The notes: generated from the letters alone by a model not told the origin. DNA of 64,000 nt from Vibrio diazotrophicus (GCF_038452265.1 NZ_CP151843.1:186001-250000), one strand, 5' to 3'. Counted from the stretch's first letter, positions 38,027-47,920 are shown. Program-made: numbers and translations.

Positions 38027-39733
38027 TTATCTCAAGCTGTTCTGATGCTCACTGATCAGCAGTGACATTTGTTCTTCTGCCCTTTCTTGCGCGCTCGCAA
38101 AGCTCTCGTTTTTAGCGAAACTGCCAACCACCTCGTAGTAGCATTTGAGTTTCGGTTCTGTGCCGGAAGGGCGAACAATAACGCGTGAGCCGCCTTCTAA
38201 GTGGTAGATCAGCACATCACTGCTAGGCAGGTTGATTGTCTGCGTTTTTCCATTGCTGTCTGTGCGCACAGAGTGTTTTAAATCCTCGGTAACTAAAATT
38301 TTCTTACCAGCAATTTTTTTCGGAGGATCTGCTCGAAGCAGTTCACCCACTGGCGGGTAATCAGGGTCAAGCGCAATACTACGTTGAGCATTAATGTACA
38401 TACCATGCTCGCGGTAGATCTCTTCAAGTTGATCCCAAATCGTTTTGCCTTGGCTGTAGAGTTCTGCTGCTAGTTGTGCAAAAGCGACCAAAGCGGATAA
38501 ACCATCTTTGTCCCAAACGGTATTACCGACCGTGTAACCAAGTGCTTCTTCGTAAGCAAACAGGAATTTGTGTTCATCACTTTGCTCTTGCATTGCAATG
38601 TTAGTCAGCCATTTAAAGCCAGTCAGTGTTTGGTAGTACTTCGCACCATGCGTTTTTGCCACTTTGCTTAACAGGCTGGAAGAGACAATGGTATTACCCA
38701 CTAACTGGGATTTTGCATCGGTTTTACTAAGCAAGTAATGACCGAAAAGAGTACCCACCTGGTCACCTGTGAGCATTTGGTAACTTCCATCGGGTTTGCG
38801 TACCGCAACAGCAAAACGGTCAGCATCTGGGTCGTTAGCGCAAGCAAGTTCCGCTGAGATCGAATCAGCCAGTTCAATCACCATATCCATCGCGCCCGCT
38901 TCTTCTGGGTTAGGGAAGTTAACGGTTGGGAAAGTACCGTCTGGTTCGCGTTGCTCTTTTACACTCATCACTTTCTTAAAGCCTGCATCATGGAGAAGAT
39001 CTTCCGCCATGTTTGCGCCGACACCATGCATTGCCGTGTAAGCAATAGAAATGCTGCTTGGGTCGGTATGATGAGAAAGCAGAGGATTACTGTTTATCGC
39101 TGTACGGTAAGTTTGGTAGTAATCATCACGTAACCAAACCAGCAGACCTTGGCGCTCAGCTTCGGAATGCGGCATCAAAGGAATCACGCGGGTCGCTGCA
39201 ATATCAATCTCTTGTGCAATACCAGAATCGTGCGGAGGAATGATTTGCGCGCCGTTTTCCCAGTAGACTTTAAATCCGTTGTACTCTGGCGGATTATGGC
39301 TCGCTGTCACCACAACTGCCGCCGCCGCGTTGAAATGCTTCACACCAAAGGCCGCAATTGGCGTAGCCGCCACTTTATGGGTTAAGTAAACCTTTATGCC
39401 TAAAGCACTTAAAACTGCGGCTGTGTCATGCGCAAAGGATTTGGAATCTGTGCGGCCGTCATAGCCGATCACCACGCCACGCTGTTTGGCATTCTCGACG
39501 TGTTTCACTAGGTATTCACCAAGACCTAAAGCGGTTTGTTGAATCACTAAACGGTTCATTCGGTTTGGACCACAACCTACTTTTCCTCGCAGACCTGCTG
39601 TACCGAATTCGAGTCGGCATTTAAAGCGGTCTTCTAACTCTTCATATTCTTTATGGTCAATCAGATATTGCAGTTCTTCCCGAGTCTTAGGATCAGGATC
39701 TGCTGATAACCATTGTGTGACTTTTTCCATCAT
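38027..39733 (-). CDS. Phospho-sugar mutase (phosphoglucomutase/phosphomannomutase family)
   Basis: 568 residues from the ATG at 39733 (AGGTGG site), the size of the long alpha-D-phosphohexomutases that act on glucose-1-phosphate or phosphopentoses. Active-site phosphoserine loop TASHNPPEYNGFKVY (about 143-157), metal loop ANDPDADRFAV (about 302-312), sugar loop EEALGYTVG (about 400) and phosphate site RPSGTEPKLKCYYEV (about 520). Interconverts sugar 1- and 6-phosphates. Single-gene unit. Confidence 0.9.
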   Translation of the reverse strand: MMEKVTQWLSADPDPKTREELQYLIDHKEYEELEDRFKCRLEFGTAGLRGKVGCGPNRMNRLVIQQTALGLGEYLVKHVENAKQRGVVIGYDGRTDSKSFAHDTAAVLSALGIKVYLTHKVAATPIAAFGVKHFNAAAAVVVTASHNPPEYNGFKVYWENGAQIIPPHDSGIAQEIDIAATRVIPLMPHSEAERQGLLVWLRDDYYQTYRTAINSNPLLSHHTDPSSISIAYTAMHGVGANMAEDLLHDAGFKKVMSVKEQREPDGTFPTVNFPNPEEAGAMDMVIELADSISAELACANDPDADRFAVAVRKPDGSYQMLTGDQVGTLFGHYLLSKTDAKSQLVGNTIVSSSLLSKVAKTHGAKYYQTLTGFKWLTNIAMQEQSDEHKFLFAYEEALGYTVGNTVWDKDGLSALVAFAQLAAELYSQGKTIWDQLEEIYREHGMYINAQRSIALDPDYPPVGELLRADPPKKIAGKKILVTEDLKHSVRTDSNGKTQTINLPSSDVLIYHLEGGSRVIVRPSGTEPKLKCYYEVVGSFAKNESFASAQERAEEQMSLLISEHQNSLR

Positions 39734-40079
39734 GATTGCCACCTTGTGTATTAATTTGAGCACGCAGCATAATTGATATTTATTCTCATTTATGAGTGCG
39801 CAATCGCTAAAACTTGTATTAAACCTTAGGTCAACAGACGCCAGTCGTTAGATTTAAATATCTTCATGAGTTTTAAAACTATTCTAGGACAGTTTTTGAC
39901 AACCCACTTTTATCAAACTGTTTTGATATTTTCTTGAACAAATCTAAAACCCTAACTAGCCTTTACTTAATATTTTGAAATAACAAAAAATTAACAAATG
40001 TAACAATTGAGTCAAATTTGCTGTTTGTGTCGATTCACGTTCCATGTGTTGAAGTACAGCGAAGCAGAGGAGAGAGCTC
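39734..40079. promoter_or_regulatory. Upstream region of the cytochrome oxidase operon
   Basis: About 345 bases between the phospho-sugar mutase start and the oxidase start, with AT-rich stretches and TTGA-type boxes, so promoters for both operons are expected. The plus-strand ribosome site GAGGAGAG ends just before the TTG start. No recognisable FNR or ArcA box could be assigned by eye. Confidence 0.4.
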
Positions 40080-41267
40080 TTGAGAAGATTTGTAACCGAT
40101 CTGTGGCTGCCAATGGTTGGGCTGTTACTCAGCTTTTCCCCACAGGTTTTTTCTGCAGAACGAGCATTAAACATGACACCGGGTGTTACCGAAATTAGTG
40201 GTAAGGTGTATGAGCTACACATGCTTATTTTTTATATATGTGTCGCGATAGCTCTCGTGGTCTTTGGTGCCATGTTCTACGCCATTTTTAAGCACCGCAA
40301 ATCGAAGGGAGCGGTGGCGGCTCATTTTCACGAAAGTACCAAAGTCGAAATTATTTGGACGATTATCCCAATCATTATCTTGGTCGCCATGGCGATTCCC
40401 GCAACGAAAACTTTAGTTGCGATGGAAGATACTTCTCAATCTGACCTCACTATCAAGATCACCGGTTCACAATGGAAATGGCATTACAGCTATTTTGAGC
40501 AAGACGTGGAATTTTTCAGTCTTTTGGCGACATCGCAAAAACAAATTCAGGGCGATGAGACCAAAGGCGCTCACTACCTTTTAGAAGTGGATCAGCCTTT
40601 GGTTCTGCCGACTGAACGTAAAGTGCGCTTCTTACTGACATCTGATGATGTGATCCACTCTTGGTGGGTTCCGGCTTTTGCCGTTAAGAAAGACACCATT
40701 CCGGGATATATCAATGAAGCTTGGACGCGCATTGATGAACCGGGCGTTTATCGCGGTCAATGTGCGGAGTTGTGTGGACGAGCCCATGGTTTTATGCCGA
40801 TTGTGGTTCAGGCAATGGAGCCGGAGAAATACGATCAATGGCTCGCGGATAAAAAAGCCGAAATTGCAGCCGTCAGACAAGAAGCGGAAAAAGCACTGCA
40901 AAGTTCAATGTCGTTGGATGAGCTGATGGCTATGGGTGAGAAAGTTTACATGGATCGCTGTGCTGTCTGCCATCAGCCAACAGGTTTAGGTATACCGGGT
41001 GCTTTTCCCGCCATCAAAGGTAGTCCTGTGGCAACGGGAGATATAAGCGCTCATCTTGACGTGGTTGTTAATGGTCGTTCGGGAACAGCAATGCAGGCCT
41101 TCGGCAACCAGTTGAGTGATCAAGAGTTGGCTGCGGTGATCAGTTATCAACGTAACGCTTGGGACAACAACACTGGCGATGCGGTTCAAGCATCCGATAT
41201 TAATGCGTTTAAGTCACTAGGCGCTGGAGCTTCTGGTCAATCGGGTAATGGAGGACAAGGACAATGA
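40080..41267 (+). CDS. ctaC: Cytochrome c oxidase subunit II with fused cytochrome c (CtaC)
   Basis: 395 residues, TTG start with a GAGGAGAG site. Signal peptide (about 1-25), two membrane segments (about 47-70 and 93-112), CuA domain with SWWVPAFAVKKD and the CuA ligands CAELCGRAHGFM (about 225-236), and a C-terminal cytochrome c with heme motif CAVCH (about 296-300) and IKGSP. This is the caa3-like architecture. Accepts electrons and passes them to subunit I. Confidence 0.93.
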   Translation: MRRFVTDLWLPMVGLLLSFSPQVFSAERALNMTPGVTEISGKVYELHMLIFYICVAIALVVFGAMFYAIFKHRKSKGAVAAHFHESTKVEIIWTIIPIIILVAMAIPATKTLVAMEDTSQSDLTIKITGSQWKWHYSYFEQDVEFFSLLATSQKQIQGDETKGAHYLLEVDQPLVLPTERKVRFLLTSDDVIHSWWVPAFAVKKDTIPGYINEAWTRIDEPGVYRGQCAELCGRAHGFMPIVVQAMEPEKYDQWLADKKAEIAAVRQEAEKALQSSMSLDELMAMGEKVYMDRCAVCHQPTGLGIPGAFPAIKGSPVATGDISAHLDVVVNGRSGTAMQAFGNQLSDQELAAVISYQRNAWDNNTGDAVQASDINAFKSLGAGASGQSGNGGQGQ

Positions 41268-42901
41268 TTCACAAGGAAAAATCGGCTCCAATGGCGGATG
41301 CTGATATCTCGAATCCAGATACCGGTTCCGTTGATCATGGCGAAAGTGAACATGAACATCACGTACCTAAAGGTCTAGGGAGATGGATCTATTCAACCAA
41401 CCATAAAGATATAGGCACTTTGTATCTCTGGTTCAGCTTCACCATGTTTTTGATTGGTGGCGCAATGGCAATGGTGATTCGTGCTGAGTTGTTCCAACCC
41501 GGTTTACAGCTGGTTGAACCTGACTTTTTCAATCAGATGACCACTGTTCACGGCTTGATTATGGTGTTCGGTGCCGTAATGCCAGCATTTACAGGGCTTG
41601 CAAACTGGATGGTGCCTCTAATGATTGGCGCACCGGACATGGCTTTACCACGGATGAATAACCTCAGTTTTTGGATTCTGCCATTTGCCTTTTTAATTCT
41701 CCTTGCATCTCTGTTTACGGAAGGTGGTGGCCCTAACTTTGGTTGGACATTCTATGCGCCGCTATCGACAACCTATGGCCCAGACAGTACCGCATTGTTT
41801 GTCTTCTCGGTTCATATTATGGGCATCAGCTCGATTATGGGGGCGATTAACGTCATCGTGACCATAGTCAACATGCGAGCGCCGGGTATGACATGGTTTA
41901 AATTGCCGTTGTTCGTTTGGACTTGGTTAATCACCGCGTTTCTCTTAATTGCGGTGATGCCAGTGTTAGCTGGGGCGGTCACTATGGTTTTGACCGATAA
42001 GTATTTTGGTACGAGCTTCTTTGATGCGGCTGGTGGTGGCGACCCTGTGATGTTCCAGCATATTTTCTGGTTCTTCGGTCACCCTGAAGTGTACATCATG
42101 ATTCTGCCATCCTTCGGCATTATCTCTGCCATCGTTCCTGCTTTTAGTGGCAAAAAATTGTTTGGCTATCATTCGATGGTTTACGCAACCAGCAGTATCG
42201 CGCTGCTTTCATTTTTGGTTTGGGCTCACCATATGTTTACCACTGGTATGCCGGTGTTTGCCGAGCTGTTTTTTATGTATTGCACCATGCTGATCGCCGT
42301 ACCAACAGGGGTAAAAGTATTTAACTGGGTTGCGACCATGTGGCGAGGTTCGCTAACGTTTGAAACGCCAATGCTGTTCGCCATTGCCTTTATTGTGCTG
42401 TTTACCATAGGTGGATTCTCGGGGCTGATGCTGGCAATTGTGCCTGCGGATTTCCAGTATCACGATACCTACTTTGTGGTGGCGCACTTCCATTATGTTC
42501 TGGTTTCTGGTGCTGTGTTCTCGATTATGGCGGCGGCTTATTACTGGCTGCCGAAATGGACAGGGCATATGTACGATGAGCGCCTCAGTCTGTGGCATTT
42601 CTGGTGTTCTGTTATCTCGGTCAATGTGTTGTTTTTCCCGATGCATTTCTTGGGTTTGGCGGGAATGCCAAGACGTATTCCTGATTACGCGATTCAGTTC
42701 GCCGACGTAAACCAGATTGTTTCGATTGGTGGCTTTGCCTTTGGTTTATCACAACTGATCTTCTTGTGGGTTGTGATTAAGTGTGTGCGGGGAGGAAAAC
42801 CTGCATCGGCTAAACCTTGGGAACGAGCTGAAGGATTGGAATGGACGGTTCCAAGCCCTGCGCCGCACCATACATTCTCTACACCACCCAAAGTGGAATA
42901 G
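41264..42901 (+). CDS. ctaD: Cytochrome c oxidase subunit I (CtaD)
   Basis: 545 residues with 12 membrane helices. It keeps the D-channel aspartate in GAPDMALPRMNN (about 124-135), the glutamate and crosslinked Tyr in FWFFGHPEVYIM (about 266-277) and heme a3/CuB His in HYVLV, HDTYFVVAHFHYVLVSG (about 400-416). An A1-type heme-copper oxidase. Overlaps ctaC by 4 bases. Confidence 0.95.
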   Translation: MIHKEKSAPMADADISNPDTGSVDHGESEHEHHVPKGLGRWIYSTNHKDIGTLYLWFSFTMFLIGGAMAMVIRAELFQPGLQLVEPDFFNQMTTVHGLIMVFGAVMPAFTGLANWMVPLMIGAPDMALPRMNNLSFWILPFAFLILLASLFTEGGGPNFGWTFYAPLSTTYGPDSTALFVFSVHIMGISSIMGAINVIVTIVNMRAPGMTWFKLPLFVWTWLITAFLLIAVMPVLAGAVTMVLTDKYFGTSFFDAAGGGDPVMFQHIFWFFGHPEVYIMILPSFGIISAIVPAFSGKKLFGYHSMVYATSSIALLSFLVWAHHMFTTGMPVFAELFFMYCTMLIAVPTGVKVFNWVATMWRGSLTFETPMLFAIAFIVLFTIGGFSGLMLAIVPADFQYHDTYFVVAHFHYVLVSGAVFSIMAAAYYWLPKWTGHMYDERLSLWHFWCSVISVNVLFFPMHFLGLAGMPRRIPDYAIQFADVNQIVSIGGFAFGLSQLIFLWVVIKCVRGGKPASAKPWERAEGLEWTVPSPAPHHTFSTPPKVE

Positions 42902-42925
42902 TTGGGTGGATTAGGAGCGTGAAAA

Positions 42926-43537
42926 ATGGACAACGAATCACTTAAAAGCAAGAATCGACAACTGATAATAAAACTGACCATTGGTACTGTGCTGATGTTC
43001 GGGTTTGGTTTTGCCTTGGTGCCTTTGTACGACGTGATGTGTAAAGCACTAGGCATCAATGGGAAAACCAACGAAGTGGCGGCAGTTCAACCGACAACCA
43101 TGGTGGTAGACGAATCGCGCACGATTCGCGTTCAGTTTATGGCACATGTCAGTAATGGCATGCCTTGGAAATTTGAACCTAAAGTTTCGCACATGGACGT
43201 GCATCCTGGGCAGGTGATACAAACGGCTTTTTTAGCTAACAACTTTTCCAATGACGAACTTGTCGGTCAAGCGGTTCCTTCGGTATCTCCGGGGCAAGGT
43301 GCCAGTTACTTCAATAAAATCGAGTGTTTCTGTTTTAATCAGCAGCCACTGTCGGCCAAGGCAGATGCTGAGATGCCGCTGATATTTTATATCGAGCCGG
43401 ATATTCCCGATTCCATTCATACCCTCACGCTCTCCTATACCTTGTACAACATAACGGAAAAAACAGAGCCTCAACTGGTCAAAACAAGCCAAAGTGCTCA
43501 CGTGAACGGCGCACCAACGCAAGGAGCAAATCTATGA
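42926..43537 (+). CDS. ctaG: Copper chaperone CtaG/Cox11
   Basis: 203 residues, one N-terminal membrane segment (about 14-34) then periplasmic domain with the copper motif CFCF (about 133-136) and C-terminal Ig-like region. Delivers Cu to CuB of subunit I. AGGAG site. Overlaps the next gene by 4 bases. Confidence 0.92.
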   Translation: MDNESLKSKNRQLIIKLTIGTVLMFGFGFALVPLYDVMCKALGINGKTNEVAAVQPTTMVVDESRTIRVQFMAHVSNGMPWKFEPKVSHMDVHPGQVIQTAFLANNFSNDELVGQAVPSVSPGQGASYFNKIECFCFNQQPLSAKADAEMPLIFYIEPDIPDSIHTLTLSYTLYNITEKTEPQLVKTSQSAHVNGAPTQGANL

Positions 43538-44418
43538 GTACTAAACACGATTCTTACTATGTTCCGGCTCAAAGTCGTTGGCCGATTATCGGCGCTGTAG
43601 CTCTGTTTTTGGTGGCGGTGGGGGCAGGTTTAACAGTGCAATATGTTGGCACTGGTGGTGCGGGAAGTGTCTTTGGCAAAGCCATTTTGATTATCGGTTT
43701 TATTGTACTGCTCAGCATGTTGGCGGGCTGGTTTAGTAATGTAATTGGTGAATCATTAGCAGGGTTGTATTCCAAACAAATAGCACGTTCATTTCGTCAG
43801 GGAATGAGCTGGTTTATCTTTTCGGAAGTGATGTTCTTCGGTGCATTTTTTGGTGCTCTGTTCTATGCGCGAATGGTGGCTGTCCCTTGGTTAGGTGGTG
43901 CCAGCAACAATGCCATGACCAACGAACTGTTGTGGCCGGGCTTTGAAGCGATATGGCCACTGATTACAACGCCAGCAGGGGAGACGGTACAAGCCATGCC
44001 TTGGCAGGGGATTCCACTCAAAAACACCATTATTCTGCTGATGTCTTCGATTACTTTGCACATGGCACACATCAGTTTAGAGAAAAATCACCGTATGGCA
44101 CTGATTGTATGGCTGGAAATTACCATCGTTCTTGCTGGATTTTTCTTGTATTTCCAAGGGGTTGAATATGCTCACGCTTATCAGGAAATGGGACTGACTC
44201 TGCAATCTGGCGTGTATGGTAACACCTTCTTTATGCTCACGGGTTTTCACGGCTTACACGTTTGCCTCGGCACACTGTTTTTAATTGTGCTGCTTGCGCG
44301 TATCGCGAAAGACCACTTCACGCCCAAAGATCATTTCGCATTCCAGGCGGGTAGTTGGTATTGGCACTTTGTCGATGTGGTGTGGTTGTGTCTGTTTGTC
44401 TTTGTCTATGTCTTATAA
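43534..44418 (+). CDS. ctaE: Cytochrome c oxidase subunit III (CtaE)
   Basis: 294 residues, seven predicted membrane helices. Conserved ends are FSEVMFFGAFFGALFYAR and the final QAGSWYWHFVDVVWLCLFVFVYVL. No redox centre; supports proton uptake and stability. Terminal member of the catalytic gene set, with the antisense DUF2909 gene starting 17 bases after it. Confidence 0.95.
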   Translation: MSTKHDSYYVPAQSRWPIIGAVALFLVAVGAGLTVQYVGTGGAGSVFGKAILIIGFIVLLSMLAGWFSNVIGESLAGLYSKQIARSFRQGMSWFIFSEVMFFGAFFGALFYARMVAVPWLGGASNNAMTNELLWPGFEAIWPLITTPAGETVQAMPWQGIPLKNTIILLMSSITLHMAHISLEKNHRMALIVWLEITIVLAGFFLYFQGVEYAHAYQEMGLTLQSGVYGNTFFMLTGFHGLHVCLGTLFLIVLLARIAKDHFTPKDHFAFQAGSWYWHFVDVVWLCLFVFVYVL

Positions 44419-44434
44419 GCACAGAGTTAACGCT

Positions 44435-44659
44435 TTAGTAAGGTGTGTGGTTGGGGTGAAGCCAGCCGCTGAGGAGAGCAAAAATGAGCAATATAACGAC
44501 GAAAGCTGAAAATATAAGGCGTCGCCCAAGGTAATAGCTCATCGGGCGCTCATCGTCATCATTGGGTTCTCTAACCATCTGAATTAAGGCGCGAGCAAGG
44601 TTGAATATGATGAATAGCAGAAACAGAACCAAAATGATTTTTACAACAAGTGGCAGCAT
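44435..44659 (-). CDS. DUF2909 membrane protein on the opposite strand of the oxidase operon
   Basis: 74 residues from ATG at 44659 (chosen over an upstream 29-residue extension). Two membrane segments (about 3-22, 50-70) with a cytosolic PNDDDERPMSYYLGRRL loop. Belongs to the DUF2909 family seen beside cytochrome oxidase genes. It is transcribed against the operon; its start codon and that of a possible upstream start of the SURF1 gene share CATG. Role unknown. Confidence 0.75.
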   Translation of the reverse strand: MLPLVVKIILVLFLLFIIFNLARALIQMVREPNDDDERPMSYYLGRRLIFSAFVVILLIFALLSGWLHPNHTPY

Positions 44660-44690
44660 GTCTGATCCTCTAAAGAGTCGAGTGTTGTCT

Positions 44691-45395
44691 ATGAAAGTAA
44701 TCTTAGGTGCTGTTTTAACTGTGGTTGTGTTTCTGTTATTGGTCAAATTGGGTTTCTGGCAATTGTCGCGTGGCGAAGAAAAACAGGCGCTTGAGCAGGA
44801 GCTGTTGCTTCGTCAGCAGATGGAACCGATATCTTTAGGCATGGCTTTAGAAAGGTATCCAGTCTCAGATTTGACGGGTTTGCAGGTAAGAGTTTCTTTC
44901 TCGCCAGTCAGCAACATGACGTTTCTGCTCGACAACCAAACCTATCAGGGAAAAGTTGGCTATCTGGCTTACCAACTTGCAAAAGAGCGAAACGGGCACT
45001 GGATGTTGATCGAAAGGGGCTTTGTTGCAGCAACCAACGATAGACGCGTCTTGCCGGAGGTTAATTGGCTTGTTGAGCCTCAAGAGTTAGTTGGGCGTCT
45101 GTACCAAAAATCCCACAATCCACTGAGTTCGGATTTGAATATTGAAAGCGAGACGCCGCATCGTATTCAGAACCTAAACATTGAGCAGCTTTCTCAGTGG
45201 TTGGGAGAACCCATTTTGCCTGCTCTGTTTCAACCACAGGAAAAGAACTGGCCATACGCGCAGCCATGGGTTCCTTTTCCTCTCAGTGCGGAAAAGCATT
45301 TTGGCTATGCCGTGCAGTGGTTTGCCATGGCAGCCGTATTGTTAATCATTGTTTTGCTTATCTGTGTCAGAGCTTTTAAAGCAAGGAGGCCATGA
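44691..45395 (+). CDS. SURF1-family oxidase assembly protein
   Basis: 234 residues from the ATG at 44691 (a clean start right before TM1), or up to 264 from upstream ATGs. Two membrane segments at each end (about 4-22 and 207-227) enclosing a periplasmic domain with GFWQLSRGEEK near the start and GYLAYQLAKERNG and WMLIERGFV. Helps insert heme a. Overlaps the next gene by 4 bases. Confidence 0.88.
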   Translation: MKVILGAVLTVVVFLLLVKLGFWQLSRGEEKQALEQELLLRQQMEPISLGMALERYPVSDLTGLQVRVSFSPVSNMTFLLDNQTYQGKVGYLAYQLAKERNGHWMLIERGFVAATNDRRVLPEVNWLVEPQELVGRLYQKSHNPLSSDLNIESETPHRIQNLNIEQLSQWLGEPILPALFQPQEKNWPYAQPWVPFPLSAEKHFGYAVQWFAMAAVLLIIVLLICVRAFKARRP

Positions 45396-45937
45396 TGAAT
45401 TCAAAGACCAAAGGGCGTTTGATGTTGCTAGCGATTGTGCTTTTCTTTGCGCTTCCTGCCGTAGTGGCAAAGACGGTCTTAACTAACCATTGGTATCAGT
45501 CAGGAGTGACCAATAAAGGTGTGTTGATTGAACCAAGAATTACTTTGAGTTCATTAGGGTTAGGAACTTTAACACAGGATAAGCTTTGGCGCGTAGGGTA
45601 TGTGGTTCCCAAACAGTGCGATGAGCAGTGCCAACAGCATATCTATATGCTGATGCAAAGTCATACTGCACTGGGCAAAGAGCAGGGCAGAGTTGAACCG
45701 GTATTACTGATTGAACCTGAAAGTGACATCCAAAGCGTTGAGCACATCTCCGTTGAGAAATTGGCGATCAATCAAGCTTTTATAGCGGCTATTGAGAGCT
45801 CTGAAATTGTGATTGTTGATCCGCTTGGTCAACTGGTTATGCATTACCCCAAAACGGACCCTTCGCAACTAGTGATGCAAAGTAAAAGTGTGCTGGCGGA
45901 TTTACGCAAGTTGCTCAAACTTTCTCGCGTTGGGTGA
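45392..45937 (+). CDS. Small membrane-anchored protein of the oxidase operon, Sco-like
   Basis: 181 residues, N-terminal membrane anchor (about 9-27), then a domain with CDEQC (about 76-80; CxxxC as in Sco copper chaperones) and an ending ...VIVDPLGQLVMHYPKTDPSQLVMQSKSVLADLRKLL like the C-terminus of Sco proteins. The His ligand of canonical Sco is not evident. Position between SURF1 and heme A synthase supports a role in oxidase assembly. Function is inferred. Confidence 0.65.
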   Translation: MMNSKTKGRLMLLAIVLFFALPAVVAKTVLTNHWYQSGVTNKGVLIEPRITLSSLGLGTLTQDKLWRVGYVVPKQCDEQCQQHIYMLMQSHTALGKEQGRVEPVLLIEPESDIQSVEHISVEKLAINQAFIAAIESSEIVIVDPLGQLVMHYPKTDPSQLVMQSKSVLADLRKLLKLSRVG

Positions 45938-45945
45938 GGTGGATC

Positions 45946-47025
45946 ATGACCAATTCCAATACAGGGTTAATTCGATTAGTTAAGTTTGCGCTGTTGTTAA
46001 CGCTGACCGTAATTGCATTGGGTGCTTATACTCGTTTATCCGATGCTGGATTGGGCTGTCCTGACTGGCCGGGTTGTTACGGTCACTTCACGGTTCCGCA
46101 ATCTTCCCAAGCGCTGGAAAAAGCAGAGCTGTTATACCCTCATCTCGATGTGGAGCCGCATAAAGCTTGGCCGGAAATGATTCATCGTTATTTTGCAGGC
46201 ATTCTTGGGCTGGTGGTGTTTTTAATCACTTTTCTCTGTATTAAAACTCGACCTGTGGCGATAGCTCTGCCTCTGATGATTGCAGCAGTTGTGATTTTTC
46301 AGGCCTTACTCGGTATGTGGACGGTAACCATGATGCTGCTGCCGATAGTAGTGATGGGGCACTTACTGGGGGGATTCACCTTGCTCGCCAGTTTGTGGTT
46401 ACTGTTGTGGCAGTTACAACGGACGTCAGCGCCTGAAAACAGAGATCTTATAAGTTCATCAGCACTGCCTTTCTCTTCGAACCTTAAGCTCGGGGCGGTA
46501 CTTACTATGGCGGTGGTGGTCGGGCAGATCATGCTTGGTGGCTGGACATCGTCTAACTACGCGGCTTTGATGTGCAGCAGTCTGCCAATATGTGAAGGTA
46601 ACTGGCACTCTTATCTGGATTTCAAAACAGCCTTTACTTTGATTCATCACGGACATGACAGTTATGAGTTCGGCGTTCTGGAGTACGGTCCAAGGCTGAC
46701 TATCCATGTATCGCACCGGTTTGGCGCTATCTTGACCATCTTAGTCGTTTCAGCGTTAGCGTTTCGTTTATGGAAAGTCGGCCTGCTTTCTCTATCGAAA
46801 ATGTTGTTAGGCGCGCTTTTGGTTCAGGTTGTTCTCGGCGTCAGCAATGTGGTTTTCAATCTGCCTTTAACGATTGCAGTTATGCACAATTTGGGCGCAG
46901 TACTGCTCATGATTGCAGTACTCAAATGCAACTATCGATTGTGGTCTTCTCAGCCTGTGAGCCAAGCAATCATTGACGCTAAAGCCAATTCTAAAGTTAC
47001 AACAAGGAGTGTTTCCCATGAATAA
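45946..47025 (+). CDS. ctaA: Heme A synthase (CtaA/COX15)
   Basis: 359 residues from ATG 45946 (GAGG site 6 bases upstream; a GTG at 45934 is in frame). Eight membrane helices. Signatures AYTRLSDAGLGCPDWPGCYG (about 28-47), EMIHRYFAGILG, and HVSHRFGAILT. Converts heme O to heme A with oxygen. Overlaps the heme O synthase by 8 bases. Confidence 0.93.
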   Translation: MTNSNTGLIRLVKFALLLTLTVIALGAYTRLSDAGLGCPDWPGCYGHFTVPQSSQALEKAELLYPHLDVEPHKAWPEMIHRYFAGILGLVVFLITFLCIKTRPVAIALPLMIAAVVIFQALLGMWTVTMMLLPIVVMGHLLGGFTLLASLWLLLWQLQRTSAPENRDLISSSALPFSSNLKLGAVLTMAVVVGQIMLGGWTSSNYAALMCSSLPICEGNWHSYLDFKTAFTLIHHGHDSYEFGVLEYGPRLTIHVSHRFGAILTILVVSALAFRLWKVGLLSLSKMLLGALLVQVVLGVSNVVFNLPLTIAVMHNLGAVLLMIAVLKCNYRLWSSQPVSQAIIDAKANSKVTTRSVSHE

Positions 47026-47920
47026 GTCGGTCACTGTCGCATCTGGTATCGCCGTATCTCCTTCTCGTTGGAGAATCTATTGGACTCTGACCAAACCTAA
47101 AGTGGTCGCATTGATGCTGCTTACCGCTCTGGTCGGAATGTGTTTAGCCCAGCCAGACGCGCTTCCTTTGCAAGCGGTGGTATTGGGGTTGAGTGGCATT
47201 GCCTTGATGGCAGGCTCTGCGGCAGCGTTCAATCATCTGATTGACCGAAGAATCGATGCGATTATGGCGAGAACGTATCGTCGTCCGCTACCTTCTGGAG
47301 ATATTCAAGCTTATAAAGTTTTTGCATTTGCTACGGCGATTGGAATCGCGGGATTTGTCGTGCTCTATGCTGGGGTAAATGCACTGACCGCTTGGCTGAC
47401 ATTTGCCAGTTTGTTGGGGTATGCGCTGGTTTATACCGTTTATCTTAAACGTGCAACACCGCAGAATATTGTGATTGCTGGTTTGGCCGGAGCAATGCCG
47501 CCACTATTAGGCTGGACAGCAATAACCAATGAACTGCACGGTCATGCTTGGTTATTGGTGATGATCATCTTTATTTGGACACCGCCTCACTTCTGGGCTT
47601 TGGCGATTCATCGCAAAGAAGATTATGCCAAAGCGGATATCCCTATGCTGCCGGTGACGCACGGCGTGGAATACACTAAAACGTCGATTCTGCTCTATAC
47701 AGTATTACTGGCAATCGTCTGTTTGTTGCCAGTCTTGGTGGGAATGAGCGGGGTGCTTTATTTTGTTGCATCCACTATTTTGAGCATAGGGTTCATTTAT
47801 TCAGCATGGGTACTGAAATATCGCTCAGATGAGCAGTCAGCCATCACCACGTTCAAATACTCTATTTATCATTTGATGATGTTGTTTATTGCGCTGCTGC
47901 TCGATCACTACTTCGTGTAA
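47018..47920 (+). CDS. ctaB: Heme O synthase (protoheme IX farnesyltransferase)
   Basis: 300 residues from ATG 47018 (AAGGAG site). UbiA prenyltransferase family, nine membrane helices; motif NHLIDRRIDAIMARTYRRPLPSG (about 69-91) carries the metal/prenyl-binding Asp residues. Makes heme O for CtaA. Last gene of the oxidase operon. Confidence 0.93.
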   Translation: MNKSVTVASGIAVSPSRWRIYWTLTKPKVVALMLLTALVGMCLAQPDALPLQAVVLGLSGIALMAGSAAAFNHLIDRRIDAIMARTYRRPLPSGDIQAYKVFAFATAIGIAGFVVLYAGVNALTAWLTFASLLGYALVYTVYLKRATPQNIVIAGLAGAMPPLLGWTAITNELHGHAWLLVMIIFIWTPPHFWALAIHRKEDYAKADIPMLPVTHGVEYTKTSILLYTVLLAIVCLLPVLVGMSGVLYFVASTILSIGFIYSAWVLKYRSDEQSAITTFKYSIYHLMMLFIALLLDHYFV

